Origin: Erysipelotrichaceae bacterium
Lineage (GTDB): Bacteria > Bacillota_I > Bacilli_A > Erysipelotrichales > Erysipelotrichaceae
Assembly: GCA_017533785.1 (NCBI GenBank)
Contig: JAFWII010000034.1
Span: 1 to 48,671 of the forward strand
DNA: 48,671 nucleotides
Direction of reading: 5' to 3'
The notes beneath the pieces are model-generated. The model saw only the letters and a list, made by a program, of their open reading frames with translations. It made no database searches and was not told the origin of the DNA. This document shows positions 39,492 through 48,622 of the stretch, one piece after another. Position 1 is the stretch's first letter; each line of letters starts with the position of its first letter. The position numbers and the translations under genes are program-made.

Positions 39492-41000
39492 ATGACCGTT
39501 GAAACGACACTGGGAAAGACCGAAGGAATCGTAAAAGAAGGATGTGAGCAGTATCTCGGCATCCCCTATGCCGCTCCGCCGCTCGGCGAACGGCGCTTTC
39601 GTGCACCTCAGAAGGCACAGCCCTGGAACGGGATCCGGGAATGTAAAAAGTACGGGCATGCCGCGCCCCAGCTGTTCGTCCCGGGACTGACGCATTTCCG
39701 CGGCGAGGGCGAGACCCCGCTCAGCGAGGACTGCCTCTTTCTGAACGTCACGACTCCGAAAGCGGACAACGGAAAACGTCCGGTCCTCTTCTGGATCCAC
39801 GGCGGCGCCTTCCAGAAAGGTTCCGCAACGCTGGGCATCGATGAGCTGTCCTTCGCGAAGGAAGGCATGGTCGTCGTCAGCTGCAACTACCGCCTCGGCG
39901 TTTTCGGCTATATGGACCTCAGCGAATACCTTGGCGAAGAGTATAAAACGATGGCCAACAACGGCCTGCTCGATATCCTTAAAGCCCTGGAATGGACAAG
40001 AAGGAACATCGCGAAGTTCGGCGGCGATCCGGAGAACATCACCATCGCTGGCCAGTCTGCCGGCGCCAAGACCGTCGGGTTTTTGACCTGCTGCCGGAAG
40101 GCGAAAGGGCTCTTCACCAGAGCTGTCCTTTTATCCGGCGGCGTTCAGTGCCTGCGTGACAGAAAGACCGCGCAGGCGGTCGGAAGACAGTTCATGAAAG
40201 ACGCCGGTCTGACGAAAGAAAACGCGAAGGAGCTTCTGACGATGCCCTGGGAGGAGATCGTCGAACGGCAGAAGAAGATCTTTGCCGGACTGAACCTGCA
40301 TACTGTCGGTGCTGTTTTCGACGGAGAGAACTTCGAAGGCCGGAACGCGCTCGACATCGTCCTGAACAAGACCGGAAACAACGTTCCCCTGATGATCCTG
40401 ACCAACCGCGACGAGATCGATCTCTACTGGCATGTCTACGGCTTCCGTGAACTGGATGAAAGAACAGCGGAACGCCTGTTCGGGGATTACGGAAAGCTCG
40501 TAAAAAGCGATATTGAAGAAAAGCTCGCGGGTCTCGATAAAGAGTCGGAGGAGTATCACCGCGTCTTCGTATACTGGATGACAGAATACATCTACCGTGC
40601 TGGCGCAGTGCAGTTCGCCGCCGCAGCCGCCGACGCCGGTCAGCCGGTCTACGTATGCCGCAACGACTGGGAAAAAGACAATTGCGACAGCAGCGGGACA
40701 AAGTATCTTGCCTGCCACGGTTCCGAGTCGCAGTTCCTTTTCAACAGCGGTTCGGTAAAAGCGCCTTCCTCCCCGGAACACGATCTGCAGGCGCGTCTGA
40801 TGCGCGAAGCAGTCATAAACTTCATGAAAGAGGGAAGGCCTCACGCGGAGGGACTGCCGGTCTGGCCGCGCTTCACCTCCGGCAGCCGGCAGATGATGGT
40901 CTTTAACGGCGAAGGACATGTGGAACGCAGCGGACTCCCGCAGACCGATCCCCGTATGCCGCACCAGGTCATCTGGATGCACGGACAAAAAGAAGACTGA
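39492..41000 (+). CDS. Type-B carboxylesterase
   Basis: 502 residues, cytoplasmic. IPYAAPPLGERRF, SEDCLFLNV, the HGGAF oxyanion site, and the nucleophile GQSAGA are the marks of carboxylesterase type B (PF00135). The C-terminal CHGSE contains the His of the triad. It hydrolyses esters of unknown nature. The SD GAAGGAACG is 3-5 bases before the start. It lies 23 bases after the 39229 gene and ends in a terminator. Confidence 0.92.
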   Translation: MTVETTLGKTEGIVKEGCEQYLGIPYAAPPLGERRFRAPQKAQPWNGIRECKKYGHAAPQLFVPGLTHFRGEGETPLSEDCLFLNVTTPKADNGKRPVLFWIHGGAFQKGSATLGIDELSFAKEGMVVVSCNYRLGVFGYMDLSEYLGEEYKTMANNGLLDILKALEWTRRNIAKFGGDPENITIAGQSAGAKTVGFLTCCRKAKGLFTRAVLLSGGVQCLRDRKTAQAVGRQFMKDAGLTKENAKELLTMPWEEIVERQKKIFAGLNLHTVGAVFDGENFEGRNALDIVLNKTGNNVPLMILTNRDEIDLYWHVYGFRELDERTAERLFGDYGKLVKSDIEEKLAGLDKESEEYHRVFVYWMTEYIYRAGAVQFAAAAADAGQPVYVCRNDWEKDNCDSSGTKYLACHGSESQFLFNSGSVKAPSSPEHDLQARLMREAVINFMKEGRPHAEGLPVWPRFTSGSRQMMVFNGEGHVERSGLPQTDPRMPHQVIWMHGQKED

Positions 41001-41030
41001 TAATATAGCACGCTATATATAAGAACATAA

Positions 41031-41071
41031 AAGATCCCGTCCTCTGCGAAAAACAGAAGGGCGGGACCTTT
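41031..41071. terminator. Bidirectional terminator between the convergent esterase and lyase genes
   Basis: AAAGATCCCGTCCTCTG pairs with CAGAAGGGCGGGACCTTT (41031-41071) with small mismatches. A on one side and T on the other let it serve both converging genes. Confidence 0.7.
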
Positions 41072-41074
41072 GTG

Positions 41075-42325
41075 TTATCTCAGGATCTTGGTCAGCGCCA
41101 GCAGGACGGAGAGCTTTCCGTATTCAAGGGAAAGACCTCCCTGCAGGTAGAGAGTGTAGGGCGGAACGACCGGCGCATCGGCGCTGAGTTCGATCGTGCT
41201 TCCCTGGGTGAAGGTGCCGCAGGCCATGACCTCGTCGAAAGGGTAGCCCGGCATCGGTGCCGGCATGACTCTTACGAAGGAATCGATCGGAGAGGATTCC
41301 TGGATGCCCTGGGCGAAGCGGACAAGATTCTCTTTGCTGCCGAGCTCGACCGTCTGGATGATATCCGTGCGCGGTTCATCGTAGCGCGGGGAAACGTTGT
41401 TGAAACCGAGCTTCTCCAGCATGTAGGCGGAGAAAGCCGCGGTCTTCAGCGCGCTGCGGACAGCGCTCGGGGCATAGAAGATGCCCTTGAAGAAACTGTT
41501 GAGCTGGTTGAAGTTGGCGCCCTGGTGTTTGCCGATACCCGGAGCCGTCAGCCGTTCGGCGACCATCTCGATCAGATCCGCTCTTCCGGCCACATAACCG
41601 CCGGTGGAGGCGATGCCGCCTCCGAGGTTCTTCATCAGCGAGCCGACGACGATATCCGCGCCGATATGGCCGGGTTCGCGTTCCTCGACGAGTTCGCCGT
41701 AGCAGTTGTCGACCATAATGATGACTTCGCTGTTCACTTCTCGGATCTTCCGGATCAGGTGCTCCAGCTTATAGAGATTCAGGGAAGGTCTTGCGGAATA
41801 GCCGCGGGAGCGCTGGATCTCGACGAGCTTCACGCCGCCGTTTTTCAGTCGTTCCACGATCTTCTCTTCATCGAATTCATAATTGACGAGATCGATCTGT
41901 TCGTATTTCACGCCATGGGCTTTTAAGGACTGGGAGGAATCACCGACCAGGCCGATCATCTCCTGCAAAGAGTCGTAGGGCGTCCCGGTCAGGGAGATCA
42001 TCGTGTCTCCGTGCTTCAGCAGAGCCGAAAAGGTGAGGAAGAGGGCGTTGGTGCCGCTCATGATCTGCGGACGGACAAGAGCATCTTCCGTTCCCAGGAC
42101 AGTCGCGAAGATCTTTTCGAGCTTGTCGCGGCCGGCGTCATAGTCGCCGTAGCCGTTGATGTCACTGAAATCCGTGTAGGACACCTTATTCTCGATGAAG
42201 GCGGAGAGGATGCGGTCGGAATTGATCAGACAGGTCTGGTCAATGCGGTCATATATCTCTTTTAAATCGCTGTCTGACTGCTCCGCGAGGGCAAGCAGAC
42301 GCTTATCGATCTGGTCCAGTATCAT
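41075..42325 (-). CDS. Methionine gamma-lyase-like PLP enzyme (aluminium-resistance family)
   Basis: 416 residues. The PLP lysine is in VVGSLMKNLGGGIA. GTNALFL, the SLTGTPYDS block, VDNCYGEL and CGTFTQGSTIELSADAP are marks of PF06838, named for aluminium resistance but best seen as cystathionine/methionine lyase-like PLP enzymes. It probably breaks a sulfur amino acid. AGGAG lies before ATG 42325 on the minus strand. It is alone, and convergent with the esterase gene. Confidence 0.9.
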   Translation of the reverse strand: MILDQIDKRLLALAEQSDSDLKEIYDRIDQTCLINSDRILSAFIENKVSYTDFSDINGYGDYDAGRDKLEKIFATVLGTEDALVRPQIMSGTNALFLTFSALLKHGDTMISLTGTPYDSLQEMIGLVGDSSQSLKAHGVKYEQIDLVNYEFDEEKIVERLKNGGVKLVEIQRSRGYSARPSLNLYKLEHLIRKIREVNSEVIIMVDNCYGELVEEREPGHIGADIVVGSLMKNLGGGIASTGGYVAGRADLIEMVAERLTAPGIGKHQGANFNQLNSFFKGIFYAPSAVRSALKTAAFSAYMLEKLGFNNVSPRYDEPRTDIIQTVELGSKENLVRFAQGIQESSPIDSFVRVMPAPMPGYPFDEVMACGTFTQGSTIELSADAPVVPPYTLYLQGGLSLEYGKLSVLLALTKILR

Positions 42326-42409
42326 AATTCTGATTCTCCTGCTGTAATTGCGTTCCTCATGATTTTACAGGATTTCCGGATAAAAAGACAGTTCCGCCGC
42401 CGGATCTAG

Positions 42410-42438
42410 AATAAAAGCGGGACCGTTTCCGGTCCCGC
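42410..42438 (-). terminator. Intrinsic terminator of the 42926 gene
   Basis: GCGGGACCG (42417-42425) pairs with CGGTCCCGC (42430-42438) around TTTC. On the minus strand it is followed by TTTTAT. It lies 5 bases past the stop at 42444. Confidence 0.9.
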
Positions 42439-42443
42439 GTATT

Positions 42444-42926
42444 CTATTCTGTTTCTTCGTGTGCCAGCCGCAGGTAGTAGGGATCGATCCCGACCTTCAG
42501 CAGGAGGTCCCGTATCCTGTTGAAGACGGCGAGCACGTTCCAGGCGCGTACCGGTTCTCTGCCGTTGGCGTCCCGGTTATCCCTGTCTTCGTAGTACCAG
42601 AGGTTGTATCCGCTGATGTCCGCGACTTTATCGCCGGAAATGAAACGGAAACGGCTGTTTTCGCCAAAGGTATCCGGAGGTTCCTCCAGCTCATCAAATC
42701 CGAAGAGCTCAGGATGTCCGTCGATCAGTTCCCGGATCTTTCTGACCGTCATTTCCGGGACCGTCAGTTTTTCCGGCTTGATGATATCCGTATCGCCATT
42801 CCAGGATTTCGAATCGAAACGGTAGACCAGGACGTTATCCTTCCCGGTGTCCAGAACTTCGATCCAGCAAATGGGCAGAGCATAGGCGTTTATTACGCTG
42901 TAACGGAATATGCATTTTTCTTCCAT
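42444..42926 (-). CDS. Hypothetical cytoplasmic protein
   Basis: 160 residues, acidic, with a beta-rich first half (FRYSVINAYALPICWIEV, DNVLVYRFDSKSW) and a helical C-terminus (AWNVLAVFNRIRDLLLKVG). No signal or TM. GATGAGG lies before ATG 42926. I recognise no family. It has its own terminator. Confidence 0.6.
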   Translation of the reverse strand: MEEKCIFRYSVINAYALPICWIEVLDTGKDNVLVYRFDSKSWNGDTDIIKPEKLTVPEMTVRKIRELIDGHPELFGFDELEEPPDTFGENSRFRFISGDKVADISGYNLWYYEDRDNRDANGREPVRAWNVLAVFNRIRDLLLKVGIDPYYLRLAHEETE

Positions 42927-43050
42927 GATACTTTACCTCATCTCCATTATCCCACAAATCCTCTCTCCGGCTGAAAGGAAGTTCAGCAGATCCGTCATGT
43001 GCGCAAAATGCGCAGAGGGCTTGAAAAGAGAAACCGGGAAACAGAAAGGG

Positions 43051-43056
43051 TATAAT
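43051..43056 (+). promoter_or_regulatory. -10 box TATAAT of the macro-domain chimera
   Basis: TATAATGAGC begins at 43051, 25 bases before the start at 43081. No proper -35 is seen. Confidence 0.5.
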
Positions 43057-43080
43057 GAGCAGGAAAGGACGGGCAGGAAA

Positions 43081-43692
43081 ATGAAGGAATACGATATACA
43101 GGAAGAGCGTCTGGAGTTTCTGGTCGAAGCGTTTAAGGAAGATTCCGGCAAGTATCGGGATCTGAAGACACCGGAGAGCACGGAAGAGAAACGGGTCCTT
43201 CTGCGTTCGCTGATGAATATCCGCATGCCGGGAAAGCTTCCGGCAAAAGTCCTGTCCGTTCAGGACAGTTATCTGCAGCGCAGAAACACTGAAAAGGGGA
43301 TCGTGACCGTGGACGAGATCCCTCTTGCGGAAGAAGGGATATCGGTCTGGCAGGGAGACATCACCCGTCTGGAAGCCGACGTGATCGTCAACGCGGCGAA
43401 TTCGCAGATGCTGGGGTGCTTCGTGCCCATGCATACCTGCATCGACAATCCGCCGTTATACTTACACGCCTCTGAATTCGATCCCGACCGTGACAACAGC
43501 AGAGTTTTCGCCGGAAAAGTCGCTGAAGCCGGTAGCTTCACCGAATTCCATTTGTGGGGAGGTGTCGGCCATAATATAACCTCGAGTCCTGCTCCTGTTT
43601 GCCAAAGGATTAGGGAAACGATCGACCACAATGTACTTGATGCTTTTGCCTATGACCTGCGAAGACCATGGGTGACAGAGGAGGATGTTTGA
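43081..43692 (+). CDS. Chimera: truncated Zn-type macro domain fused to an esterase C-terminus
   Basis: 203 residues from ATG 43081. Residues 1-123 are the N-terminal part of a Zn-dependent macrodomain ADP-ribose hydrolase: a helical lead, then VWQGDITRLEADVIVNAANS and GCFVPMHTCIDN, which holds the zinc ligands Cys, His and Cys. Right after IDN (43449) the macro fold stops, and PPLYLHASEFDPDRDN with FTEFHLWGGVGHN follows. That is the acid and histidine end of an HSL-type alpha/beta esterase. Neither enzyme is complete. A deletion that joined two genes in frame is the simplest cause; assembly error is possible. It has a promoter, so a protein may be made. Confidence 0.8.
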   Translation: MKEYDIQEERLEFLVEAFKEDSGKYRDLKTPESTEEKRVLLRSLMNIRMPGKLPAKVLSVQDSYLQRRNTEKGIVTVDEIPLAEEGISVWQGDITRLEADVIVNAANSQMLGCFVPMHTCIDNPPLYLHASEFDPDRDNSRVFAGKVAEAGSFTEFHLWGGVGHNITSSPAPVCQRIRETIDHNVLDAFAYDLRRPWVTEEDV

Positions 43693-43820
43693 TCACATAG
43701 GGTGGATACGGCAAGATCCTGATCAGTATCTCCTGATGCCCGGAATAGAAGCTTGCAGCTTGAAAGAAGCGAGGCAGGCTTCTTTTCTTTTTATGCGCCA
43801 CCATATGTTTCTGGCCTTTA

Positions 43821-43844
43821 GAAAAAAGACGGCCAAAGACCGTC
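43821..43844 (-). terminator. Intrinsic terminator on the minus strand
   Basis: GACGG (43828-43832) pairs with CCGTC (43840-43844) around CCAAAGA. On the minus strand it is followed by TTTTTTC. It lies 27 bases past the stop of the minus-strand remnant and probably ended that gene. Confidence 0.75.
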
Positions 43845-43870
43845 ATGGTACAAATGAAAAAAACTGCTCG

Positions 43871-43975
43871 CTACTTATATTTTAGTTCTGTCTTTAAAGG
43901 ATCATTAGGACATTCACGCCATTTAGATGCAATGAAATAGCCTCCTTGGTGTAATTTTGCTCCCCTAAGCCAAAC
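43871..43975 (-). pseudogene. C-terminal remnant of a minus-strand gene
   Basis: A 34-codon open stretch between stops (TAG at 43976 and at 43871) reads like true protein, with QGGYFIASKWRECP and NDPLKTELKYK. It has a terminator at the right distance, but no start codon, SD or upstream part on this side: the DNA before it is the pduL promoter. I do not recognise the family. It may be what is left after a deletion or insertion. A chance open frame remains possible. Confidence 0.4.
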
Positions 43976-44040
43976 CTATAATTTAATTAGGATAATTGCT
44001 TTTTGCAACATATAGCATTTCATGCAGGAAAGGAATAAAA

Positions 44041-44619
44041 ATGGCACAAGTAGAAGCAATGCTGTCGAATCATCATGTTCATCTTACTCCTGAAAACTGT
44101 CAGGCTCTTTTCGGATATCCGGAACTGACAGTGAAGAAAGATATGGGATCGGAATTCGTAGCCAATGAAACAGTAACTCTAAAAGGTCCGAAAGGAAAGA
44201 TTGAAAATGTCAGAGTTTTGGGTGGTAAAGGTCACAAACATACGCAGGTCGAATTGTTCGCTTCTGATGCTGTGAAACTGGGAGTTGACGCTCCGGTGCG
44301 GGACAGCGGTGAACTGGAAGATGCGGCTCAGCTGACGATCATCGGCCCGGCAGGCGAGATCACAGAAGAACACTGCGCGATCATTGCTGCCCGTCATATC
44401 CATATGGGGAAAGCTTTGATGGACCAGCTGGGAATCAAGGATCACGACCTGGTCAGCGTTAAAGCAGGCGGTCCGCGCGGACTTATCTTCAACAACGTGA
44501 TCATCCGGGCAGCAGGAAACAGCGCCTATGGACAACTTCATCTCGATATGGAGGAAGGCAACGCTGCCGGGATCAAGAACCACGATATGGTCGAGGTGAT
44601 CGTTCCCAATATGGTTTAA
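44041..44619 (+). CDS. PduL-type phosphate acyltransferase
   Basis: 192 residues from ATG 44041, where AAAGGA is well spaced. PduL marks: SNHHVHLTPENCQALFG with the two zinc His, an RHIHMG zinc site in the second repeat, and HLDMEEGNAAGIKNHD near the end. It swaps CoA and phosphate between acyl-CoA and acyl-phosphate. It lacks an N-terminal encapsulation peptide, so it should be cytosolic and not in a microcompartment. No shell genes are seen. It begins an operon with the 2-oxoacid oxidoreductase and would form acyl-phosphate from its acyl-CoA product. Confidence 0.93.
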   Translation: MAQVEAMLSNHHVHLTPENCQALFGYPELTVKKDMGSEFVANETVTLKGPKGKIENVRVLGGKGHKHTQVELFASDAVKLGVDAPVRDSGELEDAAQLTIIGPAGEITEEHCAIIAARHIHMGKALMDQLGIKDHDLVSVKAGGPRGLIFNNVIIRAAGNSAYGQLHLDMEEGNAAGIKNHDMVEVIVPNMV

Positions 44620-44639
44620 CGTCCGGAAAGTGTTTAGGA

Positions 44640-45410
44640 ATGACAAGCCAGATGTTTAAGAATCTTCTCAAAGAAAAGAAAAATCTTGTCTTTATCGGCG
44701 AGGCCGGCAGCGGTAAATCGGAGCTGGCGATCAACTTTGCGCTTGAGATCGTAAAGAACACTGATAAAGATGTCCATTTCTTTGATATGGATCAGGTAAA
44801 ACCGCTTTTCCGGTCCCGGGATGTCGCTGTACAAATGGAAGCTGAAGGGATCATTTTCCACTGCGAACATCAGCTGCTGGATTCTCCGGTGGTCGTTTCC
44901 GGCGTGCGCGAACAACTTGCAGATCCGGAAAGCATCGTTTTGATGGATATCGGCGGAAATGAAGTTGGCGCCAGAATGATCGGCCAGTTTGCCGATATCC
45001 TCAACAGTGACACAACCATGGTCTTCTTCGTCATCAATACTTACAGACCATGGTCAAAAGATACCGAAAGCATTAGGGAAACGATCTTTAAAATTACGCG
45101 GGTGTCCAGATTGAATAATATCCGGATCATCAGTAATCCGAACTGCGGGCCGACGACTACCGCTGAAGAAGTCATCGGCGGCAACAGAAAACTGGAAGCC
45201 ATGCTGAAGGGCGCTTATCAGATCGATTATGTCTGTGTGCTGGAAAAACTCGTCGATCAAGTATCTGAACAGATATCTGAAGAGCTCATACCTGTCGAGA
45301 TCCATATCCTGTATCCGTGGCTTCAGGACCGTCCGAAGGTCATGGTCCGGAACGGGCCTGGTCTTGATCCAAACCATTTTGTAAGACTGGCTAATATCGA
45401 TACCGATTAA
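44640..45410 (+). CDS. P-loop ATPase of the oxidoreductase operon, unknown role
   Basis: 256 residues. The Walker A GEAGSGKS lies at residues 20-27, and the Walker B region ends SIVLMDIGG with Asp 103. DMDQVKPLFRSRD (about 48-60), VVVSGVREQLADPESI, and NPNCGPTTTAEEVIGG (about 160-175) are further conserved-looking blocks. It resembles a nucleotide-binding SIMIBI-like or kinase-like ATPase, and I cannot name the family. It sits between PduL and the ferredoxin, in the same direction and tight spacing, so it may mature, regulate or load the oxidoreductase. No clear SD is seen, and it starts 20 bases past pduL. Confidence 0.75.
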   Translation: MTSQMFKNLLKEKKNLVFIGEAGSGKSELAINFALEIVKNTDKDVHFFDMDQVKPLFRSRDVAVQMEAEGIIFHCEHQLLDSPVVVSGVREQLADPESIVLMDIGGNEVGARMIGQFADILNSDTTMVFFVINTYRPWSKDTESIRETIFKITRVSRLNNIRIISNPNCGPTTTAEEVIGGNRKLEAMLKGAYQIDYVCVLEKLVDQVSEQISEELIPVEIHILYPWLQDRPKVMVRNGPGLDPNHFVRLANIDTD

Positions 45411-45443
45411 TGACGGAGTTTAACTCAAAGGAGGAAATAATAT

Positions 45444-45647
45444 ATGCCAAGAGTTGAGATTCGTAACGACTTGTGCAAAAGCTGTCGTTACTGCGTCCGC
45501 GTCTGCCCGAAAAAATGTTTGGAGATAGGGAAGACGACCAATGCTAAAGGCTACCTGCATGTTGTTCAGGTTCGCCCTGAAGACTGCATCGGTTGCGCGA
45601 TGTGCGCTATCATCTGCCCCGATTCTGTTATCGAAGTTTATAAGTAG
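45444..45647 (+). CDS. 4Fe-4S ferredoxin-type subunit of the 2-oxoacid oxidoreductase
   Basis: 67 residues. Two CxxCxxCxxxCP clusters are complete: CKSCRYCVRVCP (from Cys 11) and CIGCAMCAIICP. It would be the delta subunit of a VOR/KOR enzyme, carrying electrons from the TPP site to ferredoxin. AAAGGAGG lies before ATG 45444, and it is 11 bases from the next subunit. Confidence 0.94.
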   Translation: MPRVEIRNDLCKSCRYCVRVCPKKCLEIGKTTNAKGYLHVVQVRPEDCIGCAMCAIICPDSVIEVYK

Positions 45648-45658
45648 GGGAGGACAAA

Positions 45659-46762
45659 ATGGAAAGACAGTTTTTAAAAGGTTGTGAAGCAATTGCTGAA
45701 TCGGCTGTTCGGGCCGGTTGCCGATTCTACGCCGGCTACCCGATCACCCCTCAGAATGAGATCCCGGAGTACTTTGCCAGAAGAATGCCGGAAGTTGGAG
45801 GCGTTTATCTTCAGGGCGAATCGGAAGTTGCTTCCGTAAACATGGTCTATGGCGCTGCCGGTGGAGGTACCCGCTGTATGACCTCATCAGCAAGCTGTGG
45901 TATTTCTCTGAAAGCGGAAGGTATGTCCTATATGGCTATGGCCAGAGTTCCGGCGGTTGTTCTGAATGCACAGCGTGGTGGTCCAGGCGTCGGTGATATT
46001 CGCCCGGCTCAGCAGGATTACTTTCAGGCTACGAAAGCCCTTGGAAACGGTGGCTTCCAGTATATCGTCTTAGCCCCCTCGACGATTCAGGAAGCAGCAG
46101 ATATGACTTATGAAGCTTTTGATCTGGCTGACAAGTACCGTAACCCGGTAATGGTCTTAACTGACGGATTCACTGCGGCTATGATGGAGCCGGTCGTCCT
46201 TCCGGAACAGAAGAGCGAGGAAGAGCTTGCGGCTATCAAAGCCGCAAAGAAAGCGGACTGGGCTTTAAAAGGAAAAGTTGAAGGACAGCCGTTGCATAAG
46301 ATCAGTTTCAATGCCGGTTCAAAACCTCCGCAGGGAAAATTCATGAATACCGGCGAAGACCGCAACAAGACGGATGCCGCTATGTATGAACTCTGGAAAG
46401 AAGAGGAAGTGCGTTATGAAGAATACAGGCTGGACAATGCAGAAGTAGTGATCGCCGCTTACGGCGTTGCAGCCCGTATCTCCGCAACGGCGATCAATAT
46501 CCTGCGCGCTGAAGGGTATAAGGTCGGTATGATCAGACCGATCAGAGTCAATCCTTTCCCGGAAAAACCTTATGCAGCCCTCGACCCGGCCAAGGTGAAA
46601 GGTATCCTGGTCGTCGAGCATTCGATCCCGAGCCAGATGATCTATGACGTCAAACTTGCGACCGGCAACACCATCCAGATCGATACCTGCCTGCGTTCCT
46701 GCGGTGAGATCATCTCCCGTGATCAGATCGTCGAAGATGTCAAAAAGATCTTTGCGAAATAA
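45659..46762 (+). CDS. vorB: 2-oxoacid:ferredoxin oxidoreductase alpha subunit (VorB-like)
   Basis: 367 residues. GCEAIAESAVRAGC and FYAGYPITPQNEIPEYFA at the start, GESEVASVNMVYGAAGGG, and QRGGPGVGDIRPAQ are the VorB/KorA pattern. The C-terminal domain includes GILVVEHSIPSQM. It forms the enzyme with the beta and gamma subunits and ferredoxin, oxidising a 2-oxoacid such as 3-methyl-2-oxobutanoate to acyl-CoA and CO2. The substrate is inferred by best resemblance to VorB. GGGGAGG lies before the start. Confidence 0.9.
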   Translation: MERQFLKGCEAIAESAVRAGCRFYAGYPITPQNEIPEYFARRMPEVGGVYLQGESEVASVNMVYGAAGGGTRCMTSSASCGISLKAEGMSYMAMARVPAVVLNAQRGGPGVGDIRPAQQDYFQATKALGNGGFQYIVLAPSTIQEAADMTYEAFDLADKYRNPVMVLTDGFTAAMMEPVVLPEQKSEEELAAIKAAKKADWALKGKVEGQPLHKISFNAGSKPPQGKFMNTGEDRNKTDAAMYELWKEEEVRYEEYRLDNAEVVIAAYGVAARISATAINILRAEGYKVGMIRPIRVNPFPEKPYAALDPAKVKGILVVEHSIPSQMIYDVKLATGNTIQIDTCLRSCGEIISRDQIVEDVKKIFAK

Positions 46763-46780
46763 TAGTTTGGAGAAATCAAC

Positions 46781-47524
<744 letters not shown>

Positions 47525-47534
47525 GGAGTAAAGT

Positions 47535-48101
47535 ATGGAAAGAGATTTAATCGTTGGCGGTTTCGGTGGTCAGGGCGTTATGAGACTGGCACAGCTGATG
47601 TGCTACACAGCCACGGAAACAACAGACAAATATGTCAGCTATTTCCCAACATATGGAGGCGAACAGCGCGGCGGCACCGCAAACTGTTTTGTCATCATTT
47701 CTGACGAAAAGATCGGTGCCATGACGGCCCCTAAGTGTGATGATCTGATCGTCTTCAATAACCCTTCACTTGCTAAATTCGAAGCTCGTTTAAAGCCGAA
47801 TGGAACGATGTTTGTCAACACGACTGTCGCAACTGACGCTCCGAAACGCACGGATATCAAGATCGTCAATGTTCCGGCGACAGAGATCGCAAACGAAGTC
47901 GGCGACATCCGCTGTGCGAATCTAGCTATGCTTGGTGCCTACATCGGTTATACCGGACTTCTTCCGGCTGAAAACATCAAAAAGACTGCCGAGAAGAAGC
48001 TTGGTGCTAAACGCCCTGAACTGATCCCGCTGAACAATGCTGCCTTCGACAGAGGATTCGAGATCGGAAAAGCAGCTCGTGAAGCAGAGAAAGAAGCATA
48101 A
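47535..48101 (+). CDS. 2-oxoacid:ferredoxin oxidoreductase gamma subunit
   Basis: 188 residues. GGFGGQGVMRLAQLM at the N-terminus and the YFPTYGGEQRGGTANC block are typical of the gamma subunit (PF01558). It joins alpha, beta and ferredoxin subunits in the cytoplasm. AAGGAG lies before the start, 10 bases past the beta gene. It ends the four-subunit set in the order delta, alpha, beta, gamma. Confidence 0.94.
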   Translation: MERDLIVGGFGGQGVMRLAQLMCYTATETTDKYVSYFPTYGGEQRGGTANCFVIISDEKIGAMTAPKCDDLIVFNNPSLAKFEARLKPNGTMFVNTTVATDAPKRTDIKIVNVPATEIANEVGDIRCANLAMLGAYIGYTGLLPAENIKKTAEKKLGAKRPELIPLNNAAFDRGFEIGKAAREAEKEA

Positions 48102-48160
48102 CGAACCATTTGAAATCGCTATTGTGATTTTAAGCCACAGATAAATGAGGAAAGAGCAAT

Positions 48161-48559
48161 ATGAAAAATAATAAAACTCGTGGTTTTATGAGCGCACTGG
48201 GTTCTGGAATCAACCTTATTTTCAGCAATGCATCATATACCGTAATCATCATATTTGCCGCTCACTTGATGGGCAGACTGGGCATTTCTCCAACGCAGTA
48301 TGCATTAATATTCACCATCTCGAGTTTTTCAGGCATGTTCGTCTCGCTTATCGCGGGTCAGCTTGTTGATAAATTCGGTTCCAGAGTCATGGCTTTATTT
48401 GGCGGCGTTTGTCAGATCTTTATGATCCTGTCGATGGTCTTTGCGCCGAATATGGCAGTAATCTACATCGCTTCCGTTCTCCTGGGTTTTGCGGGTAAGT
48501 TCAATGGTTCGATGCTGCATTCCATGAACGTTTGCTTATGTGTGATAAAGAAGCAATAG
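48161..48559 (+). pseudogene. MFS transporter, cut short by an inserted element
   Basis: 132 residues remain, about a third of an MFS protein. Residues 1-120 hold four TM segments with the loop GQLVDKFGSRVMA (MFS motif A). It looks like an oxalate/formate-antiporter-type (OFA) member. After GFAGKFNGSMLHS the reading leaves the family and ends MNVCLCVIKKQ at 48557-48559. Just past it lies the end of a mobile element. The gene follows the oxidoreductase operon and could have carried its 2-oxoacid or acid product. GAGGAAAG lies before ATG 48161. Confidence 0.8.
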
Positions 48560-48569
48560 AAGTGCAAAA

Positions 48570-48614
48570 AATTTTGCCGTTCCTATCCGACACTTGGCCA
48601 TTGTGTCGGATAGG
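48570..48614 (-). terminator. Terminator of the recombinase gene
   Basis: CCTATCCGACAC (48582-48593) pairs with GTGTCGGATAGG (48603-48614), a perfect 12-bp stem around a 9-base loop. On the minus strand it is followed by AACGGCAAAATTTTTT. It lies 8 bases past the recombinase stop. Confidence 0.8.
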
Positions 48615-48622
48615 TCGGGCGG

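Larger units (their letters stand above)
43693..44040. other. 348-bp stretch with gene remnants
   Basis: No intact gene. After the chimera there is a hairpin AAAGAAGC/GCTTCTTT (43763-43785, T-rich after), then the minus terminator (43821-43844), the minus remnant at 43871, and a TATAAT at 43977-43982 that may drive the pduL gene. Base composition becomes more AT-rich from about 43.75 kb, so this is probably a junction between two genome histories. Confidence 0.6.

Noticed and set aside
44041..44619. A bacterial microcompartment around PduL
   Set aside because: No shell protein genes, no encapsulation peptide on PduL, and no aldehyde dehydrogenase beside it.
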